A stretch of 64,000 bases of DNA, from positions 541,127,602-541,191,601 of the forward strand of contig NC_064616.1 in the NCBI RefSeq assembly GCF_023898315.1. The letters are read 5' to 3'. Positions 23,350 to 34,110 of this stretch are shown here, one piece after another; the stretch's first letter is position 1, and every line of letters starts with the position of its first letter. Made by a program: the position numbers and the translations under genes. This DNA is from Schistocerca nitens (lineage: Eukaryota; Arthropoda; Insecta; Orthoptera; Acrididae). A model generated the notes under the pieces. That model had not been told where the DNA came from. It did not search any database and saw only the letters and a list, made by a program, of their open reading frames with translations.

Positions 23350-23790
23350 TACAGAGTGTCTCTATTAAGAAACGACAAGGAAATATTTTTCGGCGTTTCG
23401 GTACATATTTGCAGTTTTGTATTTGCAATGCATTGCGGGACTCAGCCCAAACAAATGCTGCTAATCAACTCTTTAATGCGACGTGTTATTTTGTTTCACG
23501 TTACGAACAACATCATTTTTGGAGTGGAATTTAACGTGGCCATTGGCCAGAGCGGTCCCAGTTTGGTCTAATGCGACGTTCATTTCTTCGATATTTGTTA
23601 ACAAGGGCACTCAAATGGGAACAAATAAACACATTCAGTCTACGATTGGCGTCTCATGAAACATGTGATGAACGGTGTTTGTTTGTTCTGACACCAGCTA
23701 CACGTTGCAGATACGAAATTGCAAATATCTGACGAAACACCTGAGAAAATGCACCTGACAGCTTTTAGGGGAGATATCTGGTATAAATTA
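23350..23790. mobile_element. MITE-like inverted-repeat element
   Basis: The left end (gagtgtctctattaagaaac...cgtttcggtacatatttgcag...tatttgcaa) and the right end (reverse complement of about 23695-23790, containing gtgtttcgtcagatatttgcaatttcgtatctgcaa) are inverted relatives over roughly 80-90 bp. No coding sequence lies between them. I recall similar non-autonomous DNA elements in locust DNA. Exact ends and target duplication were not fixed. Confidence 0.5.
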
Positions 23791-25510
23791 AAATATGTGC
23801 AAGAACTAAATTGAAACAATCGTTGTTTTTTAAAAACAAAAATATTTGAAAAGAAAATTTTCCGCCTTGTTTTTCCATGATGTGAATGCTTTATACTTAG
23901 AGAAAATAAAAATTTTAAGGTAAATGACGTAATGGGAAAGACTCAAATAAGGAAAGTGACATGTGGAGACGCGTACATAATTGTATTTGGGAGAACTGAA
24001 TGAGCAGATGCACGCTCATGTTGAAACAGCGCTTGTACGTCATCTTATATCCTGTATATGAACTAAGAGTGGCAGAAGAGCATAAAATAAATAGACTAGT
24101 AATCGTTAAAAGCTGGGCGCGATTCAGCAGTTGTTCTTTGGCATTCACATACTTCAAGGACATCGCAGAAGAACTATAGATACTTACTGTTATCTGAAAG
24201 TATCGCCTTAAAGAGACCTGTAGTGGCCCATTGCTTCTGTTTGAAACTGTTACTATAACACAACTGTCTCAGGAGGAAATTGCAAATTATTTACTCCTTC
24301 TTCAGTGATGCTGAAGCCCGTAGCCTTGTTGAATGCCTTAGTGCTTATGACAGAAAAAAGAATGAATTTGTGTTGAGTGATTTAATTCAACCTGCAGCTA
24401 TCTTTTCTTTTTTTTCCTTCGTTGTTTATTCGTGGTATTATTGTACCTCAGTTGTAGTTATATATGTACTGTTTGTAAGTGAACTACTGAATTACTCGAA
24501 AATCTCCGTTCATAGCAGTTACACGAAATATTTCCGTGTATAGATGTTTGTGGATTCATTATTTTTATTACATACTATTCAATCAGATACACAAAGCAAG
24601 GAAACGAGATCGATGTGACGGCGGGTTGTCCCATTGTAGCCAGAAGAGCAGAACAGTGAGGAGCGCCAGCGGTCAGCACGCCACACCTCCTGCACCTAGC
24701 TGTCGCTCTGTGCACCCAGTCGTTAATTAAGCAGTAAGCCTCGAAAAATCATTGTGGGAATAAACGTACTTGCTTACTGTGTTGAATTATATGAGGAATT
24801 AGCGGGCTTTTAATGTCTGCAACAGGCAAGGGAGTGCAGGCCACCCAAATAGTGATAAATAGCTAGGGAAACAACCCAAAATATATAGTCATTAGTGAGC
24901 TTTTTTTCTGAATGAAGTGGTACAATAGCAACAGGAGACACTTGTGTTAAAAAGCAACATATTATGATACAGGGGCTAAAGAGAATGTTACTTACTTGCC
25001 CAGTGAAATATTCTGCGCCATAATGAATTCTGATGGAAATGAACAATACTCATTTAATGAATAATTGGGTCAAATAAGTTGCCATGCCAGCACTTTTTCA
25101 GTAGTTAGCAGCATCTTCAGAACGACAAGCAGTTAAATTTTCATATTCAATTATCCCGTAGTTTTTATGTAATTGTATGAACAGTATTCGAGAATCGTTG
25201 ATGAGGTTACAAATATTTCATGAATGTTGCTTTCACACTGTGGGACCTGATCTGCTAAAGTGACAAAGCTAAAACACATTTACTCGAAGTAGTTTTCGAT
25301 AAAATCAAGAAGCGTGGCGTTTTTGAGTGTGTAATATTGTTTAGCGTTCAACATTGCGTTTTTTGGGCTTTTTTGGTTGATACTAAGCGACCGGCCATCA
25401 CAGTATTTTTATGATGTTCTTATTCAGTTTCTTATGCATCACTAATTAGCAACCAAGTATGTTATATGGAACTGTATCAGAAAAATATATGCCACAAATA
25501 TGATAAAAGA
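23791..25510. other. Unannotated AT-rich DNA
   Basis: No gene recognised. The 87-codon frame at 24280-24543 is hydrophobic in its second half but matches no family I know. A segment at 25085-25125 read on the reverse strand contains CTGAAGATG followed by a GAAA, weakly resembling the hammerhead-like module described elsewhere. Confidence 0.35.
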
Positions 25511-25520
25511 TTTACACAAG

Positions 25521-25740
25521 CCCGCATCTCGTGGTCGTGCGGTAGCGTTCTCGCTTCCCACGCCCGGGTTCCCGGGTTCGATTCCCGGCGGGGTCACGGA
25601 TTTTCTCTGCCTCGTGATGGCTGGGTGTTGTGTGCTGTCCTTAGGTTAGTTAGGTTTAAGTAGTTCTAAGTTCTAGGGGACTTATGACCACAGCAGTTGA
25701 GTCCCATAGTGCTCAGAGCCATTTGAACCATTTTTTTTTA
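25521..25740 (+). mobile_element. tRNA-headed SINE, family B
   Basis: The head (cccgcatctcgtggtcgtgc, then a gggttcgattcccgg B box/T arm) differs from family A and looks like tRNA-Gly, with a CTTCCCA-type anticodon loop. The tail from ccttaggttagttaggttta to gagccatttgaacca is shared with family A. It ends in a T-rich run. A perfect 10-bp duplication, tttacacaag, lies at 25511-25520 and 25741-25750. Confidence 0.93.
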
Positions 25741-25750
25741 TTTACACAAG

Positions 25751-26643
25751 CAAAGATACATACTGAGTAACTGGAGCCTAACGATGCTGAATGATTTACG
25801 TGAACTATTGTTAAAACACGTGAGGAACACTGGATGTAAGTTCATTCCCAATGAAATGTACAGCCGATCACCAGCACAAGATGAGTATCGTACTAAGAGG
25901 AAACGTCTGAAATAAATGTAACATGGCGACAGACATCGCCCAGGTATAAACGTTTCTTTGGTTGAAAATACCGAATTTTAAACCAGGCAATATTATAAGA
26001 AATTCTGTACAAGTTATTATAAAATTAGATCTGAAGGTACAGTAGAATTATATTACAATAAAGTTTTGTTAATATAACGTACTTTCCTGTGATATATTAT
26101 GATATATAAGCGCAGATACAGCTATAAAACCAAGTTCTATCCACCTGGTACAGAAAACTGAAGTAATTACAGATACTAGCTTCTTTACACGCAAAGGACT
26201 TTTGAACATCGGTCTCAGTACCATCGCTATGACGCACATGGTTAATATACAACGTATGAATTGCTTATTTATTATAACCACACTATTTTTTACATTTATG
26301 ATGCACAGGTTCATCATTCGACACTATACCTCGTCTAATGGAGATATAAATATGAACACTGAAGTAGTTCTCAGTGTAATATTAACTGATATCTTTGTCC
26401 TGGGAATGAAACAAAAACGACTGGAACTGTTCACGATCTGCTCCTTGAGAGAGAATGCCATATCATTAAATGCAGAACAGAGAGTTTAGACGAAATCATG
26501 TATCATTTACAATCATCATCAAACCTTGTCACATAAACATGTTATAGTTGTATCATACAATATGCAAACAATACTAATTGGTGTGGGATAAAAGGTAAAG
26601 AAAAATATCATATCATTAATTATGCGTTATTACGTTACTTACA
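25751..26643. other. Unannotated AT-rich DNA
   Basis: Nothing recognised. Short frames on both strands near 26069-26489 overlap each other and lack motifs. Confidence 0.4.
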
Positions 26644-27095
26644 TCCGAGTGAGGTGACGCAGTGGTTAGCACACTGCCGGCCGCGGTGGTCTAGCGGTTC
26701 TGGCGCTGCAGTCCCGAACCGCGGGACTGCTACGGTCGCAGGTTCGAATGCTGCCTCGGGCATGGGTGTGTGTGATGTCCTTAGGTTAGTTAGGTTTAAG
26801 TAGTTCTAAGTTCTAGGGGACTTATGACCTAAGATGTTGAGTCCCATAGTGCTCAGAGCCATTTGAACCATTTTTGGTTAGCACACTAGAGTCGCATTCG
26901 AGTGGACGACAGTTCAATCCCGCACCCGGATCATCCTGAATTAGGTTTTCCGCGATTTCCCTAATCTGCTTCAGGCAAATGCCGGGATGCTTCTTTTAAA
27001 GGATACGGCAGATATCCTTTCTCATCCTTCCCTTATCCGATGGGATCGATGATCTTCCTATTTGGTCCCTTCCCTCAAATCAACAAACCAACCAG
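26644..27095 (+). mobile_element. Family-C SINE, interrupted by family-A SINE
   Basis: The head ccgagtgaggtgacgcagtg, with a gtggttagcacact A-box region, begins at 26645. It is split by the SINE at 26676-26875 and resumes with ggttagcacactagagtcgc. The body then follows with a cagttcaatcccg B box, taggttttccgcgatttccc, aggcaaatgccgggatgct and a final caaaccaacc near 27094. The order and content match the reverse-strand copy at 57302-57542. Outer target duplication was not identified. Confidence 0.88.
26676..26875 (+). mobile_element. tRNA-headed SINE, family A (nested)
   Basis: It starts gccggccgcggtggtctagc, carries the B box ggttcgaatgctgcc and ends catttgaaccattttt. A perfect 12-bp duplication, ggttagcacact, lies at 26664-26675 and 26876-26887, created from the A-box region of the host family-C SINE. 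This proves family-C insertion first, family-A second. Confidence 0.95.
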
Positions 27096-27709
27096 TACTG
27101 AGAAGAGAACTCGTGAATCATAAATTAGAAGGAAACAATTGTGAATGGTTATTGTTTAAAGCAGTGTCGATTAGCATTGGTTCATTCAATCATAGATATA
27201 TGTCTTTGGTCGAAGTATGAATACAGGCATACATTGTACAAGGCACGCGAGGAGCTGTACTGTACCAAGTTCACCGAATATGGAAAATAAAAATGTAAGG
27301 AGGGAGGAACAGTTTATTAAAATATATGTTGAACAGACACTTGTGAAAGGGATGACGATCTTTGCGATTGGCTTTCTTGAACCACAGAGCTAAAGAAAAG
27401 TCATACATACAGAGAAATGACGACATAAACAGTTTGTTCAAAAAGGTTTGAAAATCATTTTATAATCTCCATATAAGTTCAATACTTTTAGGTTTGAAAT
27501 ATCTATGCATCAACTATAGACATAATGTTCTATATCTGTAGCTAAGTAATGTTGACACTTTAACTACAGGCAAAATATAATATAAACACCAGAACTTAAT
27601 ACAGACTGCTAAGGGTACACCTGGAAGTTAGAAGGTTTATGCAGTTACAGAAAGAACACCAAATTCCAGTTACACACATTACTATCTCCTATAAAAAGGA
27701 CTATCCAAA
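27096..27709. other. Unannotated AT-rich DNA
   Basis: No recognised gene or element between the nested SINEs and the T2 transposon. Confidence 0.45.
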
Positions 27710-27711
27710 TA

Positions 27712-29134
27712 CACTCCTGGAAATGGAAAAAAGAACACATTGACACCGGTGTGTCAGACCCACCATACTTGCTCCGGACACTGCGAGAGGGCTGTACAAG
27801 CAATGATCACACGCACGGCACAGCGGACACACCAGGACCCGCGGTGTTGGCCTTCGAATGGCGCTAGCTGCGCAGCATTTGTGCACCGCCGCCGTCGGTG
27901 TCAGCCAGTTTGCCGTGGCATACGGAGCTCCATCGCAGTCTTTAACACTGGTAGCATGCCGCGACAGCGTGGACGTGAACCGTATGTGCAGTTGACGGAC
28001 TTTGAGCGAGGGCGTATAGTGGGCATGCGGGAGGCCGGGTGGACGTACCGCCGAATTGCTCAACACGTGGGGCGTGAGGTCTCCACAGTACATCGATGTT
28101 GTCGCCAGTGGTCGGCGGAAGGTGCACGTGCCCGTCGACCAGGCACCGGACCGCAGCGACGCACGGATGCACGCCAAGACCGTAGGATCCTACGCAGTGC
28201 CGTAGGGGACCGCACCGCCACTTCCCAGCAAATTAGGGACACTGTTGCTCCTGGGGTATCGGCGAGGACCATTCGCAACCGTCTCCATGAAGCTGGGCTA
28301 CGGTCCCGCACACCGTTAGGCCGTTTTCCGCTCACGCCCCAACATCGTGCAGCCCGCCTCCAGTGGTGTCGCGACAGGCGTGAATGGAGGGACGAATGGA
28401 GACGTGTCGTCTTCAGCGATGAGAGTCGCTTCTGCCTTGGTGCCAATGATGGTCGTATGCGTGTTTGGCGCCGTGCAGGTGAGCGCCACAATCAGGACTG
28501 CATACGACCGAGGCACACAGGGCCAACACCCGGCATCATGGTGTGGGGAGCGATCTCCTACACTGGCCGTACACCACTGGTGATCGTCGAGGGGACACTG
28601 AATAGTGCACGGTACATCCAAACCGTCATCGAACCCATCGTTCTATCACTCCTAGACCGGCAAGTGAACTTGCTGTTGCAACAGGACAATGCACGTCCGC
28701 ATGTATCCCGTGCCACCCAACGTGCTCTACAAGGTGTAAGTCAACTACCCTGGCCAGCAAGATCTCCGGATCTGCCCCCATTGAGCATGTTTGGGACTGG
28801 ATGAAGCGTCGTCTCACGCGGTCTGCACGTCCAGAACGAACGCTGGTCCAACTGAGGCGCCAGGTGGAAATGGCATGGCAAGCCGTTCCACAGGACTACA
28901 TCCAGCATCTCTACGATCGTCTCCATGGGAGAATAGCAGCCTGCATTGCTGCGAAAGGTGGATATATACACTGTACTAGTGCCGACATTGTGCATGCTCT
29001 GTTGCCTGTGTCTATGTGCCTGTGGTTCTGTCAGTGTGATCATGTGATGTATCTGACCCCAGGAATGTGTCAATAAAGTTTCCCCTTCCTGGGACAATGA
29101 ATTCACGGTGTTCTTATTTCAATTTCCAGGAGTG
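27712..29134 (+). mobile_element. Tc1-like element family T2, copy 2
   Basis: A full-length 1423-bp copy with ends cactcctggaaatggaa / ccaggagtg in inverted orientation and TA at 27710-27711 and 29135-29136. Apart from the 111-bp segment absent from copy 1 it is nearly identical to the element at 7262-8572, so both inserted recently. Confidence 0.95.
27956..28973 (+). pseudogene. Tc1-like transposase with frameshift (T2 copy 2)
   Basis: From ATG 27956 the frame encodes the complete bipartite helix-turn-helix, including the RRILRSAVGDRTATSQQIRD segment that copy 1 lacks, and the first two catalytic aspartates (SDESRF, QQDNARPH). Near 28774 one base is missing relative to copy 1 (ctgccccca versus ctgtccccca). 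The frame then ends shortly after as PPLSMFGTG and loses the catalytic glutamate block (PIEHVWDW). The remaining C-terminus continues in another frame from about 28780, and two extra bases (ta) near 28966 disrupt the usual GGYTLY ending. Thus this copy has the DNA-binding half and copy 1 has the intact catalytic triad; neither is complete. Confidence 0.9.
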
Positions 29135-29403
29135 TATTTACGCATCTTTATGACACAATTATACAGTTGAACGGGACACCTTAAATTAGATACCGTTTTG
29201 AATAAACAGATTTGTTGTGCTTCCAAGAAACTGCAGAGAAACATGAAGTGATTTAAATCTCCGGTCTTCTGATAGCAGCAGAACGTGTTATCATTGAGCC
29301 TATCGGATGTAAGTGGTAAGAATTTGATCTATAGCTGCTTCGCATTTGTAGGTAGGTAGTTTTCAACTTACTGCTAACCTAAAATTATTGAAACATGGGA
29401 GGA

Positions 29404-29611
29404 GCCGGCCGGAGTGGCCGTGCGGTTCTAGGCGCTACAGTCTGGAACCGAGCGACCGCTACGGTCGCAGGCTCGAATCCTGCCTCGGGCATGGATGTGT
29501 GTGATTTCCTTAGGTTAGTTAGGTTTAATTAGTTCTAAGCTCTAGGCGACTGATGACCTCAGAAGTTAAGTCGAATAGTGCTCAGAGCCATTTGAACCAT
29601 TTTTTTGAATT
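29404..29611 (+). mobile_element. tRNA-headed SINE, family A
   Basis: It runs from gccggccggagtggccgtgc through the B-box-like ggctcgaatcctgcc to catttgaaccattttttt. The duplication is short or eroded: tgggagga at 29396-29403 and 29612-29619, with looser similarity upstream. Confidence 0.9.
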
Positions 29612-29619
29612 TGGGAGGA

Positions 29620-31474
29620 ATTTCATATTACTAGTAGGACCACAGCATAGTATCCATTCTACGGCAGATTTATAGGCGCCAGTCGTCTCCTCATGCTTCC
29701 TCGGTCATTTTCCACATCTATAGCATGAAATATGAAGATGGCAGACTAACGTTCATGACAGGGCCAGAAACACAGGCTTTCTTTGCCACCTAGTCTCCCT
29801 TATCATTGTAAACCAATGCTACCCCAGCTGGGGACTCTATAAAGTGTATTCTCATAACCCTTCGTTTATTTAGCAATGACTCTCGTATGATAGTATTTGA
29901 ATATTAATTTTACTGTTCCATAGAGGGTTTTAATGTGTTTCATTACGCTCTTCGAGTCCTGAAACATATCATTATATTCTGCACCGTTGTTTGAGAACCA
30001 GATTTGAGAAGCTCTCGAATCGCTGTTGTTGTATAAATTGAACCATATGGGGGTAGACGAAACTGCTTGCAATATTTCAATTAGGAGAGAAAAAATTGTT
30101 ATCTAACTGGTGAAGTGTCTTGGTATCTTGAACTATGACTAAACACACAAACAAAGTGGGTCCAATAAATATTAATTTAAGTACTTAATATTGAAATGAT
30201 TGTGCCAAACCAATTGTTCATAAAGTTTAAATAGTGACTATCGAGTTTTCCAACTGTTGTCTGAAAGGAATTCCAGATGGGTTTACTTTACTGTCTGTTT
30301 CAGTCCAACGTTCAATGGCACAGACTAAGTCTCCTGATGTCCACAGTAGAGGAGAAGAATTTTCGATATTCGATTCAGTGGGAGTCTGATTAATTTACTA
30401 CTGCGCTACTCACTCCTTTGGCAAACCAAGTTGCAGCTACAGATCTCATCGCGTTAATGTTTTTTTTTTTTTTTTGTTTTCTTGATTACATGAGATATGT
30501 GATCAGCCCATGGAAAAGCAGCAAAGAAGACTGCAACGTTTCTATTCATTCTGACGATACGTTATAATTCAAATAAGTCTTTTTTTTACATGCAAATTTG
30601 TGTCAGTTTGATATCTAACTCAATTACACCTCAGCTTAAATCCATGTGTAGGATATTACTTCCTTTTCCTCCATCCAGACTCTTTTAGGCATTTCATTGC
30701 TTGTACTGCTTGTAGGATAATCGATTTCTGCGTGCTGTACCATCCGCAGATAATCACGGGCAGTTCAGCAGAAAAACCGTTCCACTTCCCATTAGTGTGC
30801 GTCGGGCTCTGATGACGGAAACAGAGATGGCAGAACGCATGCTGCAGACAGCTGCTGATTGTTTTCTATCTGTTACCTGGAGAGACTTTTCATCTACAAC
30901 TAGTTGAACATTCATAGAAATGTATTGAGTGCACGATCTGGCACGTTGGAGAGCGTAGCACAGTGAACAAAATCGATTCTACCGGCAGAATTCGTCGATC
31001 TTCCGTACTTTCTTTAACTCTCTCAACTTAAATCACCAGTACAGGAAATGGTCTAATACTATGGATACTGAGGAAGTAGCAGGACAAAAGACATAAGGAG
31101 TACCCAAGTTGTCAAGCACATGTTCCAACCAGTTGCAATTTATTTCGCTCTGGTCTAGGTTCCAGTTCCAGTTTCTGAGCTTCCTTGTTGTGCTCCACAT
31201 ATCTGACATTTTAGTATCTCTATTCACCTTTTCACAATAAGTTTTCTAGCTATAAATTTTTAGTTTTTAAAAAATCTCTTAGATTGAGTGCCTGTCTCCT
31301 GGTATTGCAGATAATCTTACCAAGATGAGGAAATTTTGTACTACTAAAGTTTTTACCGGAGATGGGCAACCACTCGAGAAATTCTCGTACGAGAGCTATT
31401 CGGAAGGTAAGGAACGATTGGTGGCAAAATGGAAACTACCGTTAAAACCAAAACTGTTTCATTTGCAACAATTA
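29620..31474. other. Unannotated AT-rich DNA
   Basis: About 1.85 kb with no recognised gene. A T-rich run lies near 30460. Short frames have no family motifs. Confidence 0.4.
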
Positions 31475-31890
31475 GCTACAACTTCCAGCTACTTATCTCC
31501 ATAGTCGCCGATCCGACTTAGACGTTTTTCGTAGCGTTGCACCAACTTTCCAATACCCTCGTTATGGAAGACAGCGGCCAGTGCTTACCGGCAATTCCCT
31601 ATGTTGCCCTACAGTTCGTTGTCTGTGCCAAAAACGTTGTATTCATAGCCAAAGGTTCATGTGAGCAGAGATGAAACTCAGAGGGAGACAATTACGGGCT
31701 GTGTAGTGGGTACTCAAACATTTCCAATTGAAAACGATGCAGGGGAATCGTCATTGCTCCTGCAGAATGCGGCTGAGAATTGCCTTGTAGAAGACAACGC
31801 ACGACAGATAAGTAATGTTAGCTGCATAGCTTCAGGCGAAATTTCTCATCGGGATCTCGTACTTGGCGGGAGACAGTATCGTTTTAGGTA
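31475..31890 (-). pseudogene. Mariner (DD34D-type) transposase C-terminal fragment
   Basis: Reverse-strand translation, with frameshifts, gives a block ending LEMFEYPLHSP followed by LSPSEFHLC, the eroded form of the mariner HPPYSPDLAPSDYHLF signature. Then follow FGTDNEL, and finally EGIGKLVQRYEKRLSRIGDY near 31500, the C-terminal block typical of SETMAR-like mariners. Upstream residues before the signature also look mariner-like but weakly. It is non-functional. Confidence 0.55.
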
Positions 31891-31899
31891 ACATTATGT

Positions 31900-32900
31900 G
31901 CTCCCTATGTGCTCATAACGAAAAAGAACGACGAAACGTGATCGACGGGCATACTAGAAACACTGCCAACACGCCTGTGCAAAACTTCATCGGATTTTCA
32001 CTGTGGTTTCCATTTCGCAACCGATCTCCCACACCATTTAATACTTTGAAGAATGCGAAGTAGGTTATGTGCGCCGTGCCCGTTTCTGGTAGTTCGGCAG
32101 TCATACTCTCTATTGCTTTTGTGTATGGCTGCCAGTATGTTTTCTTAAAGTTCCAGTGGGTGTTAGAAAAAAATGCCACGTCTCTTGGTGACACTTCTAT
32201 CGTCAGAATAACATGGAAATAACTGATTCTGATGTGTCATACCGTATCGACCAAGTGTAAACACTGACGATTAGTGGCGTGAGATCTACAACAGAGCCAC
32301 TTTTGTGGGGAAGAGACACTAGGGTAGGAGAACCATAGTTGAGAATAATAAGCTAATTGTCTTATATTACATACGCAAAGTTTTTGTGTACGAATTCCTT
32401 CAACTCGTGCTGTGGGCGTTGAAATCCCCACAGATAACTGGGACTGCCTCGCTTATCTAGCAACTCGGCGAGTAATACCCCGATAACATAGTGAACGGTG
32501 CAGAATTTCATTTGATTCGTTCTACTGTAGTCAACACTGTGATAGGGGAATTGATCCATATTTCAGAAAACGTAACTTCTTTCCGTAGCAAGATAGCAAC
32601 TCTTCCTTTCCTGTGTGGTCTATATTACCTAATAACAGAGAATCTTCTAAGTTGATATGTCCGTCCCTCTTGGCAAGCTCTGTGTATTTGCAATGGCTGT
32701 CTGGCTGACCGAACGTTCACTGAGCGATCCTGAAAACCTCGATTCGAAATAATGTTTGTAATTCTTATAGGGAAATCACTGATGTCCAACTCAGCCCTGG
32801 TAGAGAGTATCAGACAGTATGAAATATCAAACTCCAGGTGCAGTCTGTGGATTGATTAATGCCTCTAATTGTTCCAGTGTCTGAGAGATGACCCAGGGGT
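31900..32900 (-). pseudogene. Jockey-type LINE endonuclease/linker fragment
   Basis: Read in reverse with shifts, the region spells parts of a non-LTR retrotransposon ORF2: PHRKGRVAILLRKEVTFSE (~32590), ICGDFNAHST (~32430, the endonuclease GDFNAH signature), a PHKS block (~32300) and HWNFKKTYWQPYTKAIESM (~32100-32150, the linker before reverse transcriptase). The order matches Jockey-clade elements. The reverse transcriptase itself is absent; mariner sequence follows. It is decayed and 3'-truncated. Confidence 0.5.
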
Positions 32901-33978
32901 TAATCTTCATAGGATTTCCGACACATCCTCTCTAGTCGAAAGACAGCATTCAACCTTACTGAGTCTGGAATCCCCTGGAATCCATCACGTATACTAAACT
33001 GTCGATTTACTGGTAAACACTTTGTGTGCATGAATGTCAGGGGAAGGTTTTCTGGTATCGATGGTAGAAGAGAAACCAGCTTGCTCATGAACAGGTCAAT
33101 GAAAAGGATGGAATGAGCTATAATTCTGTATAGTAAAAACGTCAACTAACACTTGAGAATTGAATATATGTCAATTAGTTACTGTTAATCAGAGAGTCTC
33201 CTGTGACAGCGGCATATGATTTTCACAGAATCTGACTTCAGCTTCTTTGAACGAAATGTTACTGAGTATGGCAAACTCGACTACTTGTGTTACTAGTATA
33301 AAACAGGACATTTCTTAATTGGCAGGTGTCCTCTGCTACATTCACTACATCGTGCGCGACTACGGCACTTTCTGCTGATACGCTAGAAACTGAGGGCTTT
33401 ACAAAATTGGCGGGCAGGCGTAAGGTATGAATGCTATTCAAAACTAGTTCACGGGAGATAAACAAATTTGTGAAGAATCTGTGAATTAAAAATGAGACCA
33501 TGTGTTTGATTTCCAGCAGTAGCTGATTCCCCTTCACTAATTACTTTCTGGGAGAATGTTTTCTCGCCAATCATCTTAGCAGATGATTCGATTTCAGATT
33601 GTATCCCCTGTTAGCCAAATTACAAAGTTACTCCTAGAATTACACTTTGCTGACGCCCCACGGAAGTAGAAGCGAATTCCACAAAATTTTGGTTTCCAAA
33701 TGAATCTGATTATAATAAATGTTTTGCTGAGAGTGAATTCATTCTTTCCACTTCGATCCTGATGTTACTGGCAGAACTAACATTAACCTTATATCCCTGC
33801 AGTGACGAAAAATTTACATTGCTACTGAAACGTCGAAATGTTACTACTTCCAATTTTATTCAAAGGGAGACAAGTTTTAGGTTATTCACTAGTTAATTAC
33901 TATTATTAGATCTCCAATGGTATGTTACATATAAAAAAAGTACAAAATGTCCTCTTTTATACACTTCTGCCATCCTAA
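32901..33978. other. Unannotated DNA
   Basis: Reverse-strand frames at 32900-33145 and 33259-33537 could continue the upstream part of the LINE fragment but show no motif I can name. Confidence 0.35.
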
Positions 33979-34110
33979 ATTTGGGGGAGGAAGCCAGACA
34001 GCAAGGTCATCGGTCTCATCGGATTAGGGAAGGGCGGGGAAGGAAATCTGCCATGCCCTTTCAAAGGAACCATTCCGGCATTTGCTCAGTTTCTGGACGT
34101 GCCATGCGAA
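33979..34110 (-). mobile_element. Truncated family-C SINE
   Basis: The reverse-orientation tail of family C: ttgggggaggaagccagac, aggtcatcggtctcatcgga, gccctttcaaaggaaccatt and catttgctca follow the order of the copy at 57302. The tRNA head is missing. No target duplication seen. Confidence 0.75.

Noticed and set aside
25521..25600. tRNA-Gly-like sequence (also at 57877 and in reverse at 37206)
   Set aside because: A convincing T arm and anticodon loop, but each is the head of a SINE with the same tail and target duplication, so not a functional tRNA gene.
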